A DNA stretch of 64,000 nt from Geodermatophilus sp. DSM 44513. Its GTDB lineage: Bacteria > Actinomycetota > Actinomycetes > Mycobacteriales > Geodermatophilaceae. The position numbers and the translations under genes were made by a program. Positions within the stretch are counted from its first letter, which is position 1, and every line of letters starts with the position of its first letter. This document shows, piece after piece, positions 7,424 through 17,219 of this stretch. The notes beneath the pieces were generated by a model that was given only the letters and a program-made list of their open reading frames with translations, had not been told where the DNA came from and did not search any database. The stretch is taken from assembly GCF_032460525.1 (NCBI RefSeq), contig NZ_CP135963.1, positions 930,001 to 994,000 of the forward strand, written 5' to 3'.

Positions 7424-7897
7424 TCACTGCAGCGGCAGGGAGAAGAGCACACGTGGTTCTCCGGGGCCGGCGTAGTCGTCGACCACGCGAGCGGTGAAGC
7501 CCAGACGCTCGTGGAACCTGATCGAGCCGGTGTTGGCCGTGGTGGTGATGGCCTGGAGCTCCACCGCCCCGCGCTCGCGCGCGTGACCGGTGAAGGCGGC
7601 GTAGAGCCTGCGGCCTACACCGAGGCCGCGGCGGTCGTGGCGGGTGGCGATCAGGTGCACGTAGCCAATCGGTGCGCGGGTCACCCCGAGCAGGTAGCCG
7701 ACCACCTCATCACCGTCGTGTGCGACGAAGGCGTCGTCGGCGAACTGGCGCCACCAGACCGGGTGGTGCAGCTGCCTCGTGTCCCGATCTCCCCAGAACG
7801 CCGAGGTGTTGCCGAGGACCTCGCCCAGTACGGCGGGACCGTCGTCGACGCCCAGTCGAGTGACCTCCACCTGGCCCCCTCGTCGAGTGGTGCCCAC
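7424..7897 (-). CDS. GNAT family N-acetyltransferase
   Basis: 157 residues, full GNAT length. Acetyl-CoA pyrophosphate loop RRGLGVGRRLY (motif A) follows the strand YVHLIATRHD, and motif B is the ITTTANTGSIRFHERLGFTARV stretch with the usual Asn/Phe/Gly. The acceptor substrate is unknown. The gene is isolated, between an SRPBCC gene and a phosphotransferase. The start at 7897 is the longest one; a GTG or ATG further in (around VTRLGVDDGP) would also be acceptable. Confidence 0.85.
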   Translation of the reverse strand: MGTTRRGGQVEVTRLGVDDGPAVLGEVLGNTSAFWGDRDTRQLHHPVWWRQFADDAFVAHDGDEVVGYLLGVTRAPIGYVHLIATRHDRRGLGVGRRLYAAFTGHARERGAVELQAITTTANTGSIRFHERLGFTARVVDDYAGPGEPRVLFSLPLQ

Positions 7898-8008
7898 CCC
7901 GGACGTGAGCCCGACGCGATGGTCACCGTGAAGCTGTCCGGACGCGACCTGGGTCGCTGCCCGCGGGGGCGAGGGCCCACCTGCGCGGCGTGTGAGCCGC
8001 TACGGCGA

Positions 8009-8026
8009 CCTCTCGCGCGCGAGAGG
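8009..8026. repeat. Perfect 18-base palindrome CCTCTCGCGCGCGAGAGG
   Basis: Lies in the divergent gap between the GNAT gene at 7897 and the phosphotransferase at 8093. Self-complementary over all 18 bases. Shares the TCGCGCGCGA core with the element at 7303-7325. Could be an operator or part of a small palindrome family. Confidence 0.5.
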
Positions 8027-8092
8027 CACCACGGGGACTCGTGGGCGACAAACCCGTGGCGAGGTCGGAGGTCGTCCGGCGACGATGCCGAC

Positions 8093-8821
8093 GTGGGGGA
8101 GGTCGAGGTCGTCGTCGCCCACCGCGAGCGCGCGACCCTGCGCGTCGGCGACGTGTTCCTGAAGGTCGACGCCGACCAGACGCGCACCGACGTCGAGGTC
8201 GAGGCGATGGCCAGGGCGCCGGTCCCGACTCCGCACGTCCTGTGGCGGGAGCCGCCCGTGCTCGCGCTCGCCGCCCTCCCGGGGACGGCACTCGGCCGCC
8301 TCGGCGAGCCGTCGGTCGCGTCGCCGGCGGCGTGGGCCGCGGCGGGTGCCGCCGCACGGGTGCTGCACGACGCGCCGCTGCCACCCTGGCCCGGCCGGAG
8401 CCTCGACGAGCTGGCATGGGACCTCGACGTCGCGTGCGGGTGGCTCCTCACGAACGGCGTCCTCCCCACCGACGTGGTCACGCGCAACCGCCGGATCGCC
8501 GAGGCCGCGCTCCGGCCGTGGACACCGGTGTTCGCACACGGCGACCTGCAGGTCGCCCACGTGTTCGTCGCCGGTGACGAGGTCACCGGCGTGGTCGACT
8601 GGTCCGAGGCGTGCCGGGGCGATGCCCTGTTCGACCTCGCCGTCCTCACGCTCGGGCACGAGGAGCACCTCGGCGACGTGGTCGCCGGCTACGGCACCGA
8701 CGTCGACCTCGACGTGGTCCGCGCGTGGTGGTCGTTCCGGTGCCTGCGGGCGATCCGCTGGCTGGTCGAGCACGAGTTCGACCCGTGGCCCGAGATCGCC
8801 GTGCTGAGGTCCCGCCGGTGA
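8093..8821 (+). CDS. Aminoglycoside-phosphotransferase-like kinase
   Basis: 242 residues. The catalytic loop HGDLQVAHVFV (H149) and the metal-binding DW motif (GVVDWSEACRGDALFDLAVL) define the APH/ChoK kinase fold; the usual Asn after HGD is His here (HGDLQ..H). The N-terminal lobe is short and keeps the VFLKVD lysine. Members phosphorylate antibiotics or small metabolites; no substrate is evident. GTG start at 8093 chosen because it opens the conserved first strand (VEVVVAHRERATLRVG); the frame is open upstream but without protein character. Confidence 0.78.
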   Translation: MGEVEVVVAHRERATLRVGDVFLKVDADQTRTDVEVEAMARAPVPTPHVLWREPPVLALAALPGTALGRLGEPSVASPAAWAAAGAAARVLHDAPLPPWPGRSLDELAWDLDVACGWLLTNGVLPTDVVTRNRRIAEAALRPWTPVFAHGDLQVAHVFVAGDEVTGVVDWSEACRGDALFDLAVLTLGHEEHLGDVVAGYGTDVDLDVVRAWWSFRCLRAIRWLVEHEFDPWPEIAVLRSRR

Positions 8822-8860
8822 GGCGGCACGAACCCGACGGGATGCTGTACGCGCACCGCA

Positions 8861-9334
8861 TCAGGTCGGCGTGGCCTCCGTCCACACGTAGGTGCAGTCC
8901 GGCTCCCGCTCCTCGTTGTCGTGCCCGTGGCTCTGCGCCACGAGCACGAAGCCGGCCGCCTCGTAGAAGCGCCGCGCCCGGGTGTTGCGGGTGAACACGT
9001 GCAGCCGCAGCCCCCCGGGCCGCAGCCGCTGGGCGTCCTCCAGCAGGGCCCGGCCGGCCCCCCGGCCCTGGTGGTCCGGGTCGACGTAGAGCTGCTCGAG
9101 CCAGTTGCCGTCCAGGGCGGCGAAGCCGAGGACGCGGCCGTCGTCGGCAACCCGCACCTGCTGCTCGGCCAGCACGGCGTGCTGCACCCACCAGAGCGTC
9201 GCCGCCTCGTCGTGCGGACTCGCGAGTCACGGCATCGCCGCCGCGCGCGACCGCAGGTGGAGGCGGGTCAACGCCTCCGCGTCACCGGGCTCGCCGTCGC
9301 GGATCCGTCCGCCTCTGGAGGCCACCGGCGACAC
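8861..9334 (-). pseudogene. GNAT N-acetyltransferase broken by one in-frame TGA
   Basis: Reading the minus strand from a GTG at 9334 gives a normal GNAT N-terminus (RIRDGEPGDAEALTRLHLRSR). At 9227-9229 an in-frame TGA replaces the Trp codon expected in a MPW-L-A-S-P-H context, and the same frame then continues to 8861 as DEAATLWWVQHAVL, motif A HQGRGAGRALLEDA and RRFYEAAGFVLV. Together the two parts make a complete ~157-residue GNAT, so the gene is intact except for a TGG-to-TGA change. The downstream 108-residue part has its own GTG but lacks the first strands of the fold. Either a real nonsense mutation or a base-call error. Confidence 0.7.
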
Positions 9335-9484
9335 GCTACGGCCGGGACCTCGCGGCGGCACCACTGCCTCCAGGCCACCCCATGCGGTGACGGGGAGCTG
9401 GCCACGGGGGGCGCGCCACGACGCCGCCGGGTGATACTCCTGCATCGACCCGGCTACTCCACGGGGTCGACCGGAGGTGCTGAG

Positions 9485-9550
9485 ATGACCGCTGACCGGC
9501 CAGGTGACCACCGACGGACCACCGGTGGCCCCGACCGCGGTGCCCGGTGA
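9485..9550 (+). CDS. 21-codon upstream ORF coupled to ppsR
   Basis: ATG with a good ribosome site (ggaggt, 6 bases upstream). It encodes a charged peptide ([21 protein letters not shown]). Its TGA (9548-9550) overlaps the GTG start of ppsR, while ppsR itself has no Shine-Dalgarno. Translation of the short ORF may therefore deliver ribosomes to ppsR. The peptide resembles nothing known to me. Confidence 0.45.
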   Translation: MTADRPGDHRRTTGGPDRGAR

Positions 9551-10446
9551 GCGACCAGCCTCCCGACCGCGACGCGGAGGCCGCCGTCCCGGTGTTCTTC
9601 CTGTCCGACAGCACCGGGATCAGCGCCGAGACGATGGGCAACGCCCTGCTCATCCAGTTCCCGGACGTGCGCTTCGAGCGGACGCTGATCCCGTTCATCT
9701 CCACGGTGGAGATGGCGCGCGAGGTCGTGGCCCAGCTCGACGAGGCGATGGAGGGGCCCGTCCCCCCGCTGGTGTTCACCACCGCGGCGGTCGACGAGGT
9801 GCGCGAGGAGCTCCTGCGCACCAAGGCCCCGATCATCGACTTCTTCGGCCTGCACATGAGCCGGGTCGAGGAGCAGCTCAAGGCGCGCGGGCTGCGCGAG
9901 GCCCGGCGGCTGCACGGGGTCGGCGACGTCCGGCGGTACAACAGCCGGATGGCGGCGGTCGAGTTCGCCATCGAGCACGACGACGGGCAGAGCTCGCGGG
10001 CCCTCGAACGCGCCGACGTCGTCCTGCTGGCCCCCTCGCGCTGCGGGAAGACGCCGACGGCGATGTACCTCGCGCTGCAGCACGGCCTGTTCGTGGCCAA
10101 CTACCCCCTGGTCGACGAGGACCTGGAGACCACCGACCTGCCCCGTCCGGTCCGCGACCTGCGGGAGCGCTGCTTCGGGCTGACCACCACGGTCGCCCGG
10201 CTCAGCCGCGTACGCCAGGAGCGGCGCCCGGACTCGCGGTACGCCTCGGAGGAGCAGTGCCGCTTCGAGCTGCGCCGGGCGTCGGCCATGTACGACACCC
10301 ACCAGCTGCCCACGGTGGACACCTCCGCGGCCTCCGTCGAGGAGATCGCCGCCGTGGTGATCCAGACCCTGGCCCGGCAGCGGCGTCGTCCCGGGCGCCC
10401 GCAGTCCGGCCACCACCTCCGGCGAGGAAGGAACGACCGCTCATGA
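9547..10446 (+). CDS. ppsR: PEP synthase regulatory kinase/pyrophosphorylase
   Basis: 299 residues, DUF299/PSRP family. Uses ADP to phosphorylate a Thr of PEP synthase when its catalytic His is phosphorylated, and phosphate to remove it, switching gluconeogenic PEP synthesis. Visible signatures: the opening [19 protein letters not shown], the P-loop APSRCGKT (162-169) and [19 protein letters not shown]. The C-terminal ~20 residues are an Arg-rich extension. GTG start lies inside a short coupled ORF. It overlaps ppsA by four bases (ATGA), so enzyme and regulator are made from one message; this pairing itself supports the assignment. Confidence 0.94.
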   Translation: MSDQPPDRDAEAAVPVFFLSDSTGISAETMGNALLIQFPDVRFERTLIPFISTVEMAREVVAQLDEAMEGPVPPLVFTTAAVDEVREELLRTKAPIIDFFGLHMSRVEEQLKARGLREARRLHGVGDVRRYNSRMAAVEFAIEHDDGQSSRALERADVVLLAPSRCGKTPTAMYLALQHGLFVANYPLVDEDLETTDLPRPVRDLRERCFGLTTTVARLSRVRQERRPDSRYASEEQCRFELRRASAMYDTHQLPTVDTSAASVEEIAAVVIQTLARQRRRPGRPQSGHHLRRGRNDRS

Positions 10447-12896
10447 GCACCGACACCGCACCCGAGGCACCGGCCGGCAGCGCGGCGGGGGGCACGGTCG
10501 ACGACGCCGACAACGTCCGGTGGTTCGCCGAGCTGGGCCTCACCGACCTGGAGGTGGTCGGCGGCAAGAACGCCTCCCTGGGCGAGATGATCTCCAATCT
10601 CGCCGACGCCGGGGTCAGCGTCCCGGACGGGTTCGCCACCACGGCTTCGGCCTACCAGCGCTTCCTCGGTGACACCGGACTGGCCGACACGATCGCCGAC
10701 CGGCTGCGGTCGCTGGACACCGACGACGTCCGCGCGCTGTCCGCGGCCGGCCGGGAGATCCGCCGGGCCGTGGTCGAGCAGCCCTTCCCGCCGTCCCTGG
10801 AGGCCGACATCCGGGCGGCGTACGAGCGGCTGGCCGGGGACGACGCGGAGGCCTCGTTCGCGGTGCGCTCCAGCGCGACCGCCGAGGACCTGCCCGACGC
10901 CTCCTTCGCCGGGCAGCAGGAGACCTTCCTCAACGTGCGCGGCATCGACGCGGTGCTGCAGGCCGTGCGCGAGGTCTACGCGTCGCTCTACAACGACCGG
11001 GCGATCGCCTACCGGGTGCACCACGGCTTCGACCACGAGGCGGTGTCGCTGTCGGCGGGCGTGCAGCGGATGGTGCGGTCCGACGTCGGGGCCTCCGGGG
11101 TCCTGTTCACCATGGACACCGAGTCGGGGTTCCGGGACGCCGTGTTCGTGACGTCGGCCTACGGGCTGGGCGAGGGCGTCGTGCAGGGCGCGGTCAACCC
11201 CGACGAGTTCTACGTTTACAAGCCCGCGCTGCGGGCCGGGCGCCCGGCCGTCCTCAAGCGGGGCGTCGGGGAGAAGGCCACCAAGATGGTCTACACCGAG
11301 CACGCCGAGGTCGGCCGGACGACGGAGTTCGTCGACGTCGACCCCGCCGACCGCCGGCGGCTGTCCCTCACCGACGACGAGGTCACCGAGCTCGCCCGGC
11401 AGGCCTGCCGCATCGAGGACCACTACGGCCGGCCCATGGACATCGAGTGGGGCAAGGACGGGCTGACCGGGCAGCTGTTCATCCTGCAGGCGCGGCCGGA
11501 GACCGTGCAGTCCCGCTCGGGCGCCACCACCGAGCGCTACCGGCTCACCGGCACGGGCACCCCCGTCATCGAGGGCCGGGCGATCGGGCAGAAGATCGGC
11601 GCCGGCGCGGTCCGGGTGCTCGACGACATCGACCAGATGGACGGGTTCACCGCCGGCGACGTGCTCGTCGCGGACATGACCGACCCGGACTGGGAACCGA
11701 TCATGAAGCGCGCCTCGGCCATCGTCACCAACCGCGGCGGGCGGACCTGCCACGCGGCGATCATCGCCCGCGAGCTGGGCATCCCCGCCGTCGTCGGCAC
11801 CGGGAGCGCCACCCGGGCGCTCACCGACGGCGACCCGGTCACCGTCTCCTGCGCCGAGGGCGACACCGGTGTCGTATACGCCGGCGAGGTGGGCTTCGAG
11901 GTGCTGGAGACCCGGCTGGACGCCATGCCCGAGATCCCCACCAAGATCATGATGAACGTCGGGACGCCGGAGCAGGCGTTCGCGTTCTCGCGGTTGCCCC
12001 ACGCCGGCGTCGGGCTGGCCCGGCTGGAGTTCATCATCAACCGCCAGATCGGCATCCACCCGCGGGCGCTGCTCGAGCTCGACGACCTCGACGGACCACT
12101 GCGGCGCCGCATCGAGGAGCGGATCGCTGCCTACCCCTCGGCGCGGGACTTCTTCGTGCAGCGGGTCGCCGAGGGCGTCTCGATGATCGCCGCGGCGTTC
12201 GCGCCCGAGCCGGTCATCGTGCGGATGAGCGACTTCAAGTCCAACGAGTACGCCAACCTCCTCGGCGGTGAGCTCTACGAGCCGCACGAGGAGAACCCGA
12301 TGCTCGGCTACCGCGGGGCCTCCCGGTACCTGTCCGCCGACTTCGCCGACTGCTTCGCCATGGAGTGCGAGGCGCTGCGGTACGTCCGCGACGAGATGGG
12401 CCTGACCAACGTCCGGATCATGATCCCGTTCGTCCGGACCGTGGCGGAGATCGAGGGCGTCGTGGCCCTGCTGGGCGAGCACGGGCTGCGCCGCGGGGAG
12501 AACGACCTGTCGGTGGTGATGATGTGCGAGCTGCCGGCCAACGCGCTGCGCGCCGACGCCTTCCTCGACCACGTCGACGGCTTCTCCATCGGCTCCAACG
12601 ACATGACGCAGCTCGTGCTCGGCCTGGACCGTGACTCCAGCCTGGTCGCCGGGAGCTTCGACGAGCGCGACCCCGCGGTGCTCGCCGTGCTGGAGATGGC
12701 CATCCGGGCCTGCCTGACCCGCGGGAAGTACGTGGGCATCTGCGGCCAGGGCCCCAGCGACCACCCCGACCTGGCGCAGTGGCTCGTCGAGCAGGGCATC
12801 GAGTCCATGTCGCTGAACCCGGACACCGTCGTCGACACCTGGCTGGGCCTGGCGCGGGCCGCGACGACCGGCGGAGGCGGCCGGGGCGACGACTGA
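10443..12896 (+). CDS. ppsA: Phosphoenolpyruvate synthase (pyruvate, water dikinase)
   Basis: 817 residues. Makes PEP, AMP and Pi from pyruvate and ATP for gluconeogenesis. Three domains are visible: N-terminal ATP-grasp ([34 protein letters not shown]), the phosphohistidine swivel with [10 protein letters not shown] (catalytic H437 by count) and the C-terminal TIM barrel ([43 protein letters not shown]). ATG overlaps ppsR (ATGA). A strong hairpin lies 16 bases after the stop. All catalytic motifs are intact, so it is almost certainly active. Confidence 0.97.
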   Translation: MSTDTAPEAPAGSAAGGTVDDADNVRWFAELGLTDLEVVGGKNASLGEMISNLADAGVSVPDGFATTASAYQRFLGDTGLADTIADRLRSLDTDDVRALSAAGREIRRAVVEQPFPPSLEADIRAAYERLAGDDAEASFAVRSSATAEDLPDASFAGQQETFLNVRGIDAVLQAVREVYASLYNDRAIAYRVHHGFDHEAVSLSAGVQRMVRSDVGASGVLFTMDTESGFRDAVFVTSAYGLGEGVVQGAVNPDEFYVYKPALRAGRPAVLKRGVGEKATKMVYTEHAEVGRTTEFVDVDPADRRRLSLTDDEVTELARQACRIEDHYGRPMDIEWGKDGLTGQLFILQARPETVQSRSGATTERYRLTGTGTPVIEGRAIGQKIGAGAVRVLDDIDQMDGFTAGDVLVADMTDPDWEPIMKRASAIVTNRGGRTCHAAIIARELGIPAVVGTGSATRALTDGDPVTVSCAEGDTGVVYAGEVGFEVLETRLDAMPEIPTKIMMNVGTPEQAFAFSRLPHAGVGLARLEFIINRQIGIHPRALLELDDLDGPLRRRIEERIAAYPSARDFFVQRVAEGVSMIAAAFAPEPVIVRMSDFKSNEYANLLGGELYEPHEENPMLGYRGASRYLSADFADCFAMECEALRYVRDEMGLTNVRIMIPFVRTVAEIEGVVALLGEHGLRRGENDLSVVMMCELPANALRADAFLDHVDGFSIGSNDMTQLVLGLDRDSSLVAGSFDERDPAVLAVLEMAIRACLTRGKYVGICGQGPSDHPDLAQWLVEQGIESMSLNPDTVVDTWLGLARAATTGGGGRGDD

Positions 12897-12912
12897 CGGA
12901 CGCACCCGGCGC

Positions 12913-12971
12913 GACGGTGTGCGCCCACGCGCCGAACCCCGCCCGCGGACGGCGCGTGAGCGCACACCGTC
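12913..12971 (+). terminator. Stem-loop terminator of ppsRA
   Basis: 22-base arms (12913-12934 and 12950-12971) pair with a single wobble; the core is gacggtgtgcgc/gcgcacaccgtc. It starts 16 bases after the ppsA stop. No U-tract. Confidence 0.7.
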
Positions 12972-13072
12972 CCCGGGCCGGCCCGGCCGGGCCCTTCCGG
13001 AGGAGCTCCCCGCTGTGGTGTGCTCCAGCTCACCCCCTCAGCAAGCGACCAGCGACCAGCGACGGAGACGAC

Positions 13073-13906
13073 GTGACCACTCCCACCACGCACCCGCCCC
13101 GGACCCTCCAGGTCGGCGACGTCTCCGTCGCGGTCCAGGAGTACGGCGAGGGCGAGCCGCTGCTGATCGTGAACGGCACGACCCAGTCCCTCGGCTTCTG
13201 GGCCGAGCTCGCGCCGGTCCTGGCCGCCCGCCACCGCGTGGTCACCTACGACCTGCGGGGCATGGGCGGGTCCGAGCGGGGATCGGGGGAGATCAGCGTC
13301 GCCTCGCTGGCCGCGGACGCCCGCGCGCTGATGGAGGCGCTGGAGATCGAGCGGGCGCACGTCCTCGGCTACTCCCTCGGCAGCGCCATCGCCCAGGAGC
13401 TCGTGCTCGCCGCCCCGGAGCGCGTCGCCTCGCTGGTCCTCTACTGCACCTGGGCCCGCACCGACGGCTTCCAGCGCGCCGTGCTCACCGGCCTGGCGCA
13501 CCCGTGGCGCACCGGCGACGTCGAGGCCGCCCTCGGTGCCCTCGGCATCGCCTTCTCGCCCCAGCTGCTGGACAGCCCGGAGTTCGCCGAGCTGGTCGGG
13601 CAGCTGCTGCCGCTGTTCCCGAGCACCGAGCAGCAGATCCGGACCACGGTGGAGCAGTGGGACGCCGACCTGGCCCACGACACGCTTGACCGGATCGGCG
13701 GCATCACCGCGCCCACCCTGGTCATCGCCGGCGAGCAGGACCTGCTCACCCCGCCGTGGCACGGCCGGCAGGTGGCCGAGGCGATCCCCGGGGCGCGGCA
13801 CCACCTGTTCACCGGCCCGGGCTCCAGCCACGCGCTCGGCGTCGAGCGCGCCGAGGAGTTCCTGCCCCTGGTGCAGGACTTCCTCGCCGAGCACCCGCTG
13901 CGCTGA
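13073..13906 (+). CDS. Alpha/beta hydrolase
   Basis: 277 residues with a full alpha/beta-hydrolase set: oxyanion region IVNGTTQSLGFW, the nucleophile elbow GYSLGS, the acid in GEQDLLTPP and the catalytic His in GPGSSHALGV. The cap between strands 6 and 7 is helical and of ordinary size, as in the 3-oxoadipate enol-lactonase/PcaD-like branch, but that is a resemblance rather than an assignment. GTG start after gacggagacgac. It is followed on the same strand by the flavin monooxygenase (108-base gap), so it could act on that enzyme's ester or lactone product. Confidence 0.85.
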   Translation: MTTPTTHPPRTLQVGDVSVAVQEYGEGEPLLIVNGTTQSLGFWAELAPVLAARHRVVTYDLRGMGGSERGSGEISVASLAADARALMEALEIERAHVLGYSLGSAIAQELVLAAPERVASLVLYCTWARTDGFQRAVLTGLAHPWRTGDVEAALGALGIAFSPQLLDSPEFAELVGQLLPLFPSTEQQIRTTVEQWDADLAHDTLDRIGGITAPTLVIAGEQDLLTPPWHGRQVAEAIPGARHHLFTGPGSSHALGVERAEEFLPLVQDFLAEHPLR

Positions 13907-14014
13907 CCTGCGGCGGGGGAGCCGCCGAGCGCCGTCCCTCCGGGGGCCCGGGGGGTGCTCCGGGTGGAGGCTAGTGTGGCCTGTGTCACTCCCCCGGACG
14001 CAGGAGGTCCCGGC

Positions 14015-15532
14015 ATGACCACGACCACCGAACGCCCCACCGCACAAGAACTGCACACCGACGGGTCCGGCACCCAGCACGTCGACGTCCTCGTCGTCGG
14101 CGCCGGCGTGTCCGGGATCGGCGCCGCGCACCACCTGCAGGAACGGTTCCCCGACCGGTCCTTCGTCATCCTGGACGCCCAGGACAACCGCGGCGGCACC
14201 TGGTGGACCCACCGGTACCCGGGCGTGCGCTCCGACAGCGACCTGTTCACCTACGGCTACCGGTTCAAGCCCTGGCGCGGCCCGTCGATCGCCGCGGGGG
14301 AGGAGATCCTCAACTACCTCGACGAGGTCATCGCCGACGCCGACCTGGGCCGGCACATCCGCTACCAGCACCGGGTCACCGCGGCCCGCTGGTCCTCCGA
14401 CGACCAGCGGTGGACCGTGGAGGTCACCCGCGGCGACACCGGCGAGCAGCTGCGGTACACCACCGACTTCCTGTGGATGTGCCAGGGCTACTACAACCAC
14501 ACGAAGCCGCACCGCCCGCAGTGGCCGGGCCTGGAGGACTTCCAGGGCCTGGTCGTCCACCCCCAGCAGTGGCCGCAGGACCTCGACCTCACCGGCAAGC
14601 GCGTCGTCGTCATCGGCTCCGGGTCCACGGCCGCGACCCTGATCCCGGCCATCGCCAAGGACGCGGCGCACGTGACGATGCTGCAGCGCTCCCCCTCCTA
14701 CTTCCTGGCCCCGCCCCTGACCCACGAGCTCGCCGTGCGGCTGCGCGCCCTCGACGTCCCCGAGGACTGGACCCACGAGATCCTCCGCCGCGCCTACGCC
14801 GCCGAGTTCAACGACCTGGCGCGCATGTCGCACGAGGCGCCCGACGAGCTGCACACGTTCCTCATGGAGTCCATGAAGCCGCTGCTGCCGGAGGGCTTCG
14901 ACGTCGAGAAGCACTTCACCCCGCGCTACCGGCCGTGGCAGCAGCGCATCGCGATCGTCCCGGAGGGCGACCTCTTCGCGGCGCTGCGGGAGGGGCGGGC
15001 CTCGATCGTCACCGACACCATCGAGACGTTCACCCCGACCGGCATCCGGGTCGGCTCGGGTGAGGAGCTCGACGCCGACGTCGTCGTCACCGCCACCGGC
15101 TTCGACCTCTCGGCGTTCGGCGACATCCCCTTCACCGTGGACGGCGAGCAGGTCGACTTCCCCGACCACGTCACCTGGCGCGGCGTCATGATCAACGACG
15201 TCCCGAACATGGCGTACGTGTTCGGCTACTTCCGGCACAGCTGGACGCTGCGCGCGGACCTGGTGAGCGACCTGGTGTGCCGGCTGTTCGAGACGATGGA
15301 GCAGAAGGGGGCGCGCACGGTCGTCCCGACGCTGCGGCCCGAGGACGCCGACATGCAGATCCGGCCCTGGTCGGACCCGGAGAACTTCAACGCCGGGTAC
15401 GTCATGCGCTCGCAGCACGTCCTGTTCAAGCAGGGCGACCGGGAGCCGTGGACGCACATGATGGAGCACGCGGAGGAGATGGAGCTCCTGCCGAAGGTCG
15501 ACCTCGACGACGGGACGCTCGTCTACCGCTGA
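14015..15532 (+). CDS. Baeyer-Villiger-type flavin monooxygenase
   Basis: 505 residues. FAD-binding GAGVSG (around 29-34), NADPH-binding GSGSTA in a second Rossmann fold, and between them the Baeyer-Villiger fingerprint FxGxxxHxxxW with F176, G178, H182, W186 (FQGLVVHPQQWP). Such enzymes insert oxygen next to a ketone to give an ester or lactone using NADPH and O2; the relation to the CzcO/steroid type is plausible but the substrate is unknown. An excellent ribosome site (aggaggt, 14002-14008) fixes the ATG. The upstream hydrolase could cleave the product. A GC hairpin shared with the convergent gene follows. Confidence 0.92.
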   Translation: MTTTTERPTAQELHTDGSGTQHVDVLVVGAGVSGIGAAHHLQERFPDRSFVILDAQDNRGGTWWTHRYPGVRSDSDLFTYGYRFKPWRGPSIAAGEEILNYLDEVIADADLGRHIRYQHRVTAARWSSDDQRWTVEVTRGDTGEQLRYTTDFLWMCQGYYNHTKPHRPQWPGLEDFQGLVVHPQQWPQDLDLTGKRVVVIGSGSTAATLIPAIAKDAAHVTMLQRSPSYFLAPPLTHELAVRLRALDVPEDWTHEILRRAYAAEFNDLARMSHEAPDELHTFLMESMKPLLPEGFDVEKHFTPRYRPWQQRIAIVPEGDLFAALREGRASIVTDTIETFTPTGIRVGSGEELDADVVVTATGFDLSAFGDIPFTVDGEQVDFPDHVTWRGVMINDVPNMAYVFGYFRHSWTLRADLVSDLVCRLFETMEQKGARTVVPTLRPEDADMQIRPWSDPENFNAGYVMRSQHVLFKQGDREPWTHMMEHAEEMELLPKVDLDDGTLVYR

Positions 15533-15538
15533 GCCCGC

Positions 15539-15590
15539 GGGCCCGGCGCCCGGTCCGGCCCCCGCGGGGTCAGGGCCGGGCGCCGGGCCC
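15539..15590. terminator. Bidirectional hairpin between convergent genes
   Basis: Arms gggcccggcgcccgg (15539-15553) and its complement (15576-15590) are perfect over 15 bases. The right arm covers the last codons of the minus-strand gene ending at 15570, so it serves both genes. Confidence 0.6.
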
Positions 15591-16985
15591 GTCGTCCGAG
15601 GACTTCGCGGGCGGCAGCAGCGGGTCGGACAGCGGGGCGTCGGTCCGCGTGCGGCCGCCCCGGCCCCGGGCCGGCGGGGACGTCGGCACGACGGGGTCGA
15701 CGGCCCCGACGTCGACGGTCGCCGCGGCGCCCTGGCCGGGCCCACGGCTGGTGAGCCGGTCGATCCGGTCCTGCAGCGGAGCGGGCGCCACGGCCCTGAC
15801 CTGCCCCAGGGCCTGCTGGACCTCCGGCCGCGCCACGACGCCGGCCGCGGCCTGCGCGATCTCCTCGTAGCGTCCCCGGCCGGCCCGCGCGCCGAGGACG
15901 TAGCCGACGCCGAAGCCGAGCGCCAGCGACGTCCGGCGGACGGTCCTGCGCCACCCCCGCTCCAGGCGCTCGCCGGTCTCGGCGACCACCTCGGGCACCG
16001 CCCCGCCCACCGTGCCCAGGGTGACCAGCGCCTGCAGCGCCGTCGTCCCGGCACGGGCGAGGCCGCCCGCGAGCTGCGGCAGGGCCGCCCCGATCGCCAG
16101 CAGGGCGTCGTCGGTGGCCCGCACCGCCGTGTCCGTCCCGGTCCGCGTGGCCCGCCAGGCCACCTGCCCCGCCGTCGACAGGACCGGGGACAGCCGGGTC
16201 ACGGCCGTGTCGGTGTAGGCCCGCGCCACCGTCGCGGCCAGGGTGCCCCGCCGGGCGGCCTCGCCGGCCACCCGGCCGGCCACCACGGCCCCGGTGGACG
16301 CCCGCTCCCGCGCCAGACGGCCCGAGGCCTCCAGTGCCGGTCCGGCCGAGGCCGCGAGGCGGGCGGCCCGGGCAGTCGCCGCGTCGGCGAGGGCGCGGTA
16401 CCCGGCCGGTGCCGGTGGGGGCGTCCGGCGTCGCCGCAGGCGGCCTGCCCAGGCCGACCCCCGACGCAGTCGCACCGCCACGAGGACGGCGACCGCCAAG
16501 CCCGCGAGCGCGGCCACGGCGCCCGCCACCCCGCGACCCCGCTGCTCCCCGCCGCCGGCGGCCGGCTGCTGCACGGGCGCGGCCGGGGCATCTGTGGCCG
16601 GGGTGGGTGTGGCCGGAGCGGGAGCGGGAATCCCCGTCCCCGCCGCGGGCAGCAGGCTGTCCGAGGCGACCGTGGAGTACTCGATCCGGTAGTGCCGGTA
16701 GAGCTCCGCCTCCTGGTCTTGGGACAGCTCGCGCGCGGCTCCGAACCGCGGCGCGCCCTCGGCGTCGGCCCGGGTGACCGTGACCTGCACCCGGTCGCCC
16801 TCCCCGGTCGCGCCGATCAGCGGGACGACCTCGGTGACCTCACCGCGCTCGGCGTACATCCACTCCGGCGACCCGGTGGCCTCGTCGGCCAGCAGGGCGG
16901 CGCACACCCCGATCTCGGTCCCGTCGCGGTCGACCACCGTCCGGCCGACCCAGTCCCTCGTCGCGTCCCGATCGGGCAGTGTCAT
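15570..16985 (-). CDS. PRC-barrel protein with glycine-zipper membrane tail
   Basis: 471 residues. Residues ~1-100 form a PRC-barrel-like domain (VGRTVVDRDGTEIGVCAALLADEATGSPEWMYA). A Pro/Ala linker follows, then one TM segment near 160-180 (VAGAVAALAGLAVAVLVAVRLRR). A long Ala-rich helical part leads to LGFGVGYVLGARAGRGRYEEI, the glycine-zipper motif common in actinobacterial YtxH-like stress proteins. The C-terminus is polar and Pro-rich. ATG at 16985 follows agggagccacc. It is probably an envelope-associated structural or stress protein; no enzyme motif is present. Divergent from the MHS transporter. Confidence 0.72.
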   Translation of the reverse strand: MTLPDRDATRDWVGRTVVDRDGTEIGVCAALLADEATGSPEWMYAERGEVTEVVPLIGATGEGDRVQVTVTRADAEGAPRFGAARELSQDQEAELYRHYRIEYSTVASDSLLPAAGTGIPAPAPATPTPATDAPAAPVQQPAAGGGEQRGRGVAGAVAALAGLAVAVLVAVRLRRGSAWAGRLRRRRTPPPAPAGYRALADAATARAARLAASAGPALEASGRLARERASTGAVVAGRVAGEAARRGTLAATVARAYTDTAVTRLSPVLSTAGQVAWRATRTGTDTAVRATDDALLAIGAALPQLAGGLARAGTTALQALVTLGTVGGAVPEVVAETGERLERGWRRTVRRTSLALGFGVGYVLGARAGRGRYEEIAQAAAGVVARPEVQQALGQVRAVAPAPLQDRIDRLTSRGPGQGAAATVDVGAVDPVVPTSPPARGRGGRTRTDAPLSDPLLPPAKSSDDGPGARP

Positions 16986-17219
16986 GGTGGCTCCCTGTGG
17001 TGAGCGGCCCGGGCGACCCGGTCGCCGGGCCGACGGCCGTCGAGGGCAGCTACCCACCCGGTGCCCCGCCAACCGGCCGGCGGGGGACGACGGACCGGTT
17101 GCGGATCCCCGCCGCCCGCAACTCGCCGATGGACGGCAACCCGGGGATGCTGTGACCCGGCGCGCGCCGGACGGGACACCGCCCGGCCGACAGCTGCCAC
17201 AGACGCGAAGGGGAGAGCC

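Noticed and set aside
9227..9229. Selenocysteine or programmed readthrough at the TGA
   Set aside because: Trp is expected at this position in the fold, no selenocysteine context is known for GNATs, and a similar TAG case occurs in the patatin.
10101..12965. 954-codon open frame on the minus strand opposite ppsA
   Set aside because: It mirrors the GC3 pattern of ppsA; its translation is low-complexity (runs of V, G, R, H, D) and has no known motif.
12308..16054. 1248-codon minus-strand open frame
   Set aside because: Opposes ppsA, the hydrolase and the monooxygenase, whose catalytic motifs are complete. High-GC antisense frames are rarely interrupted by stops.
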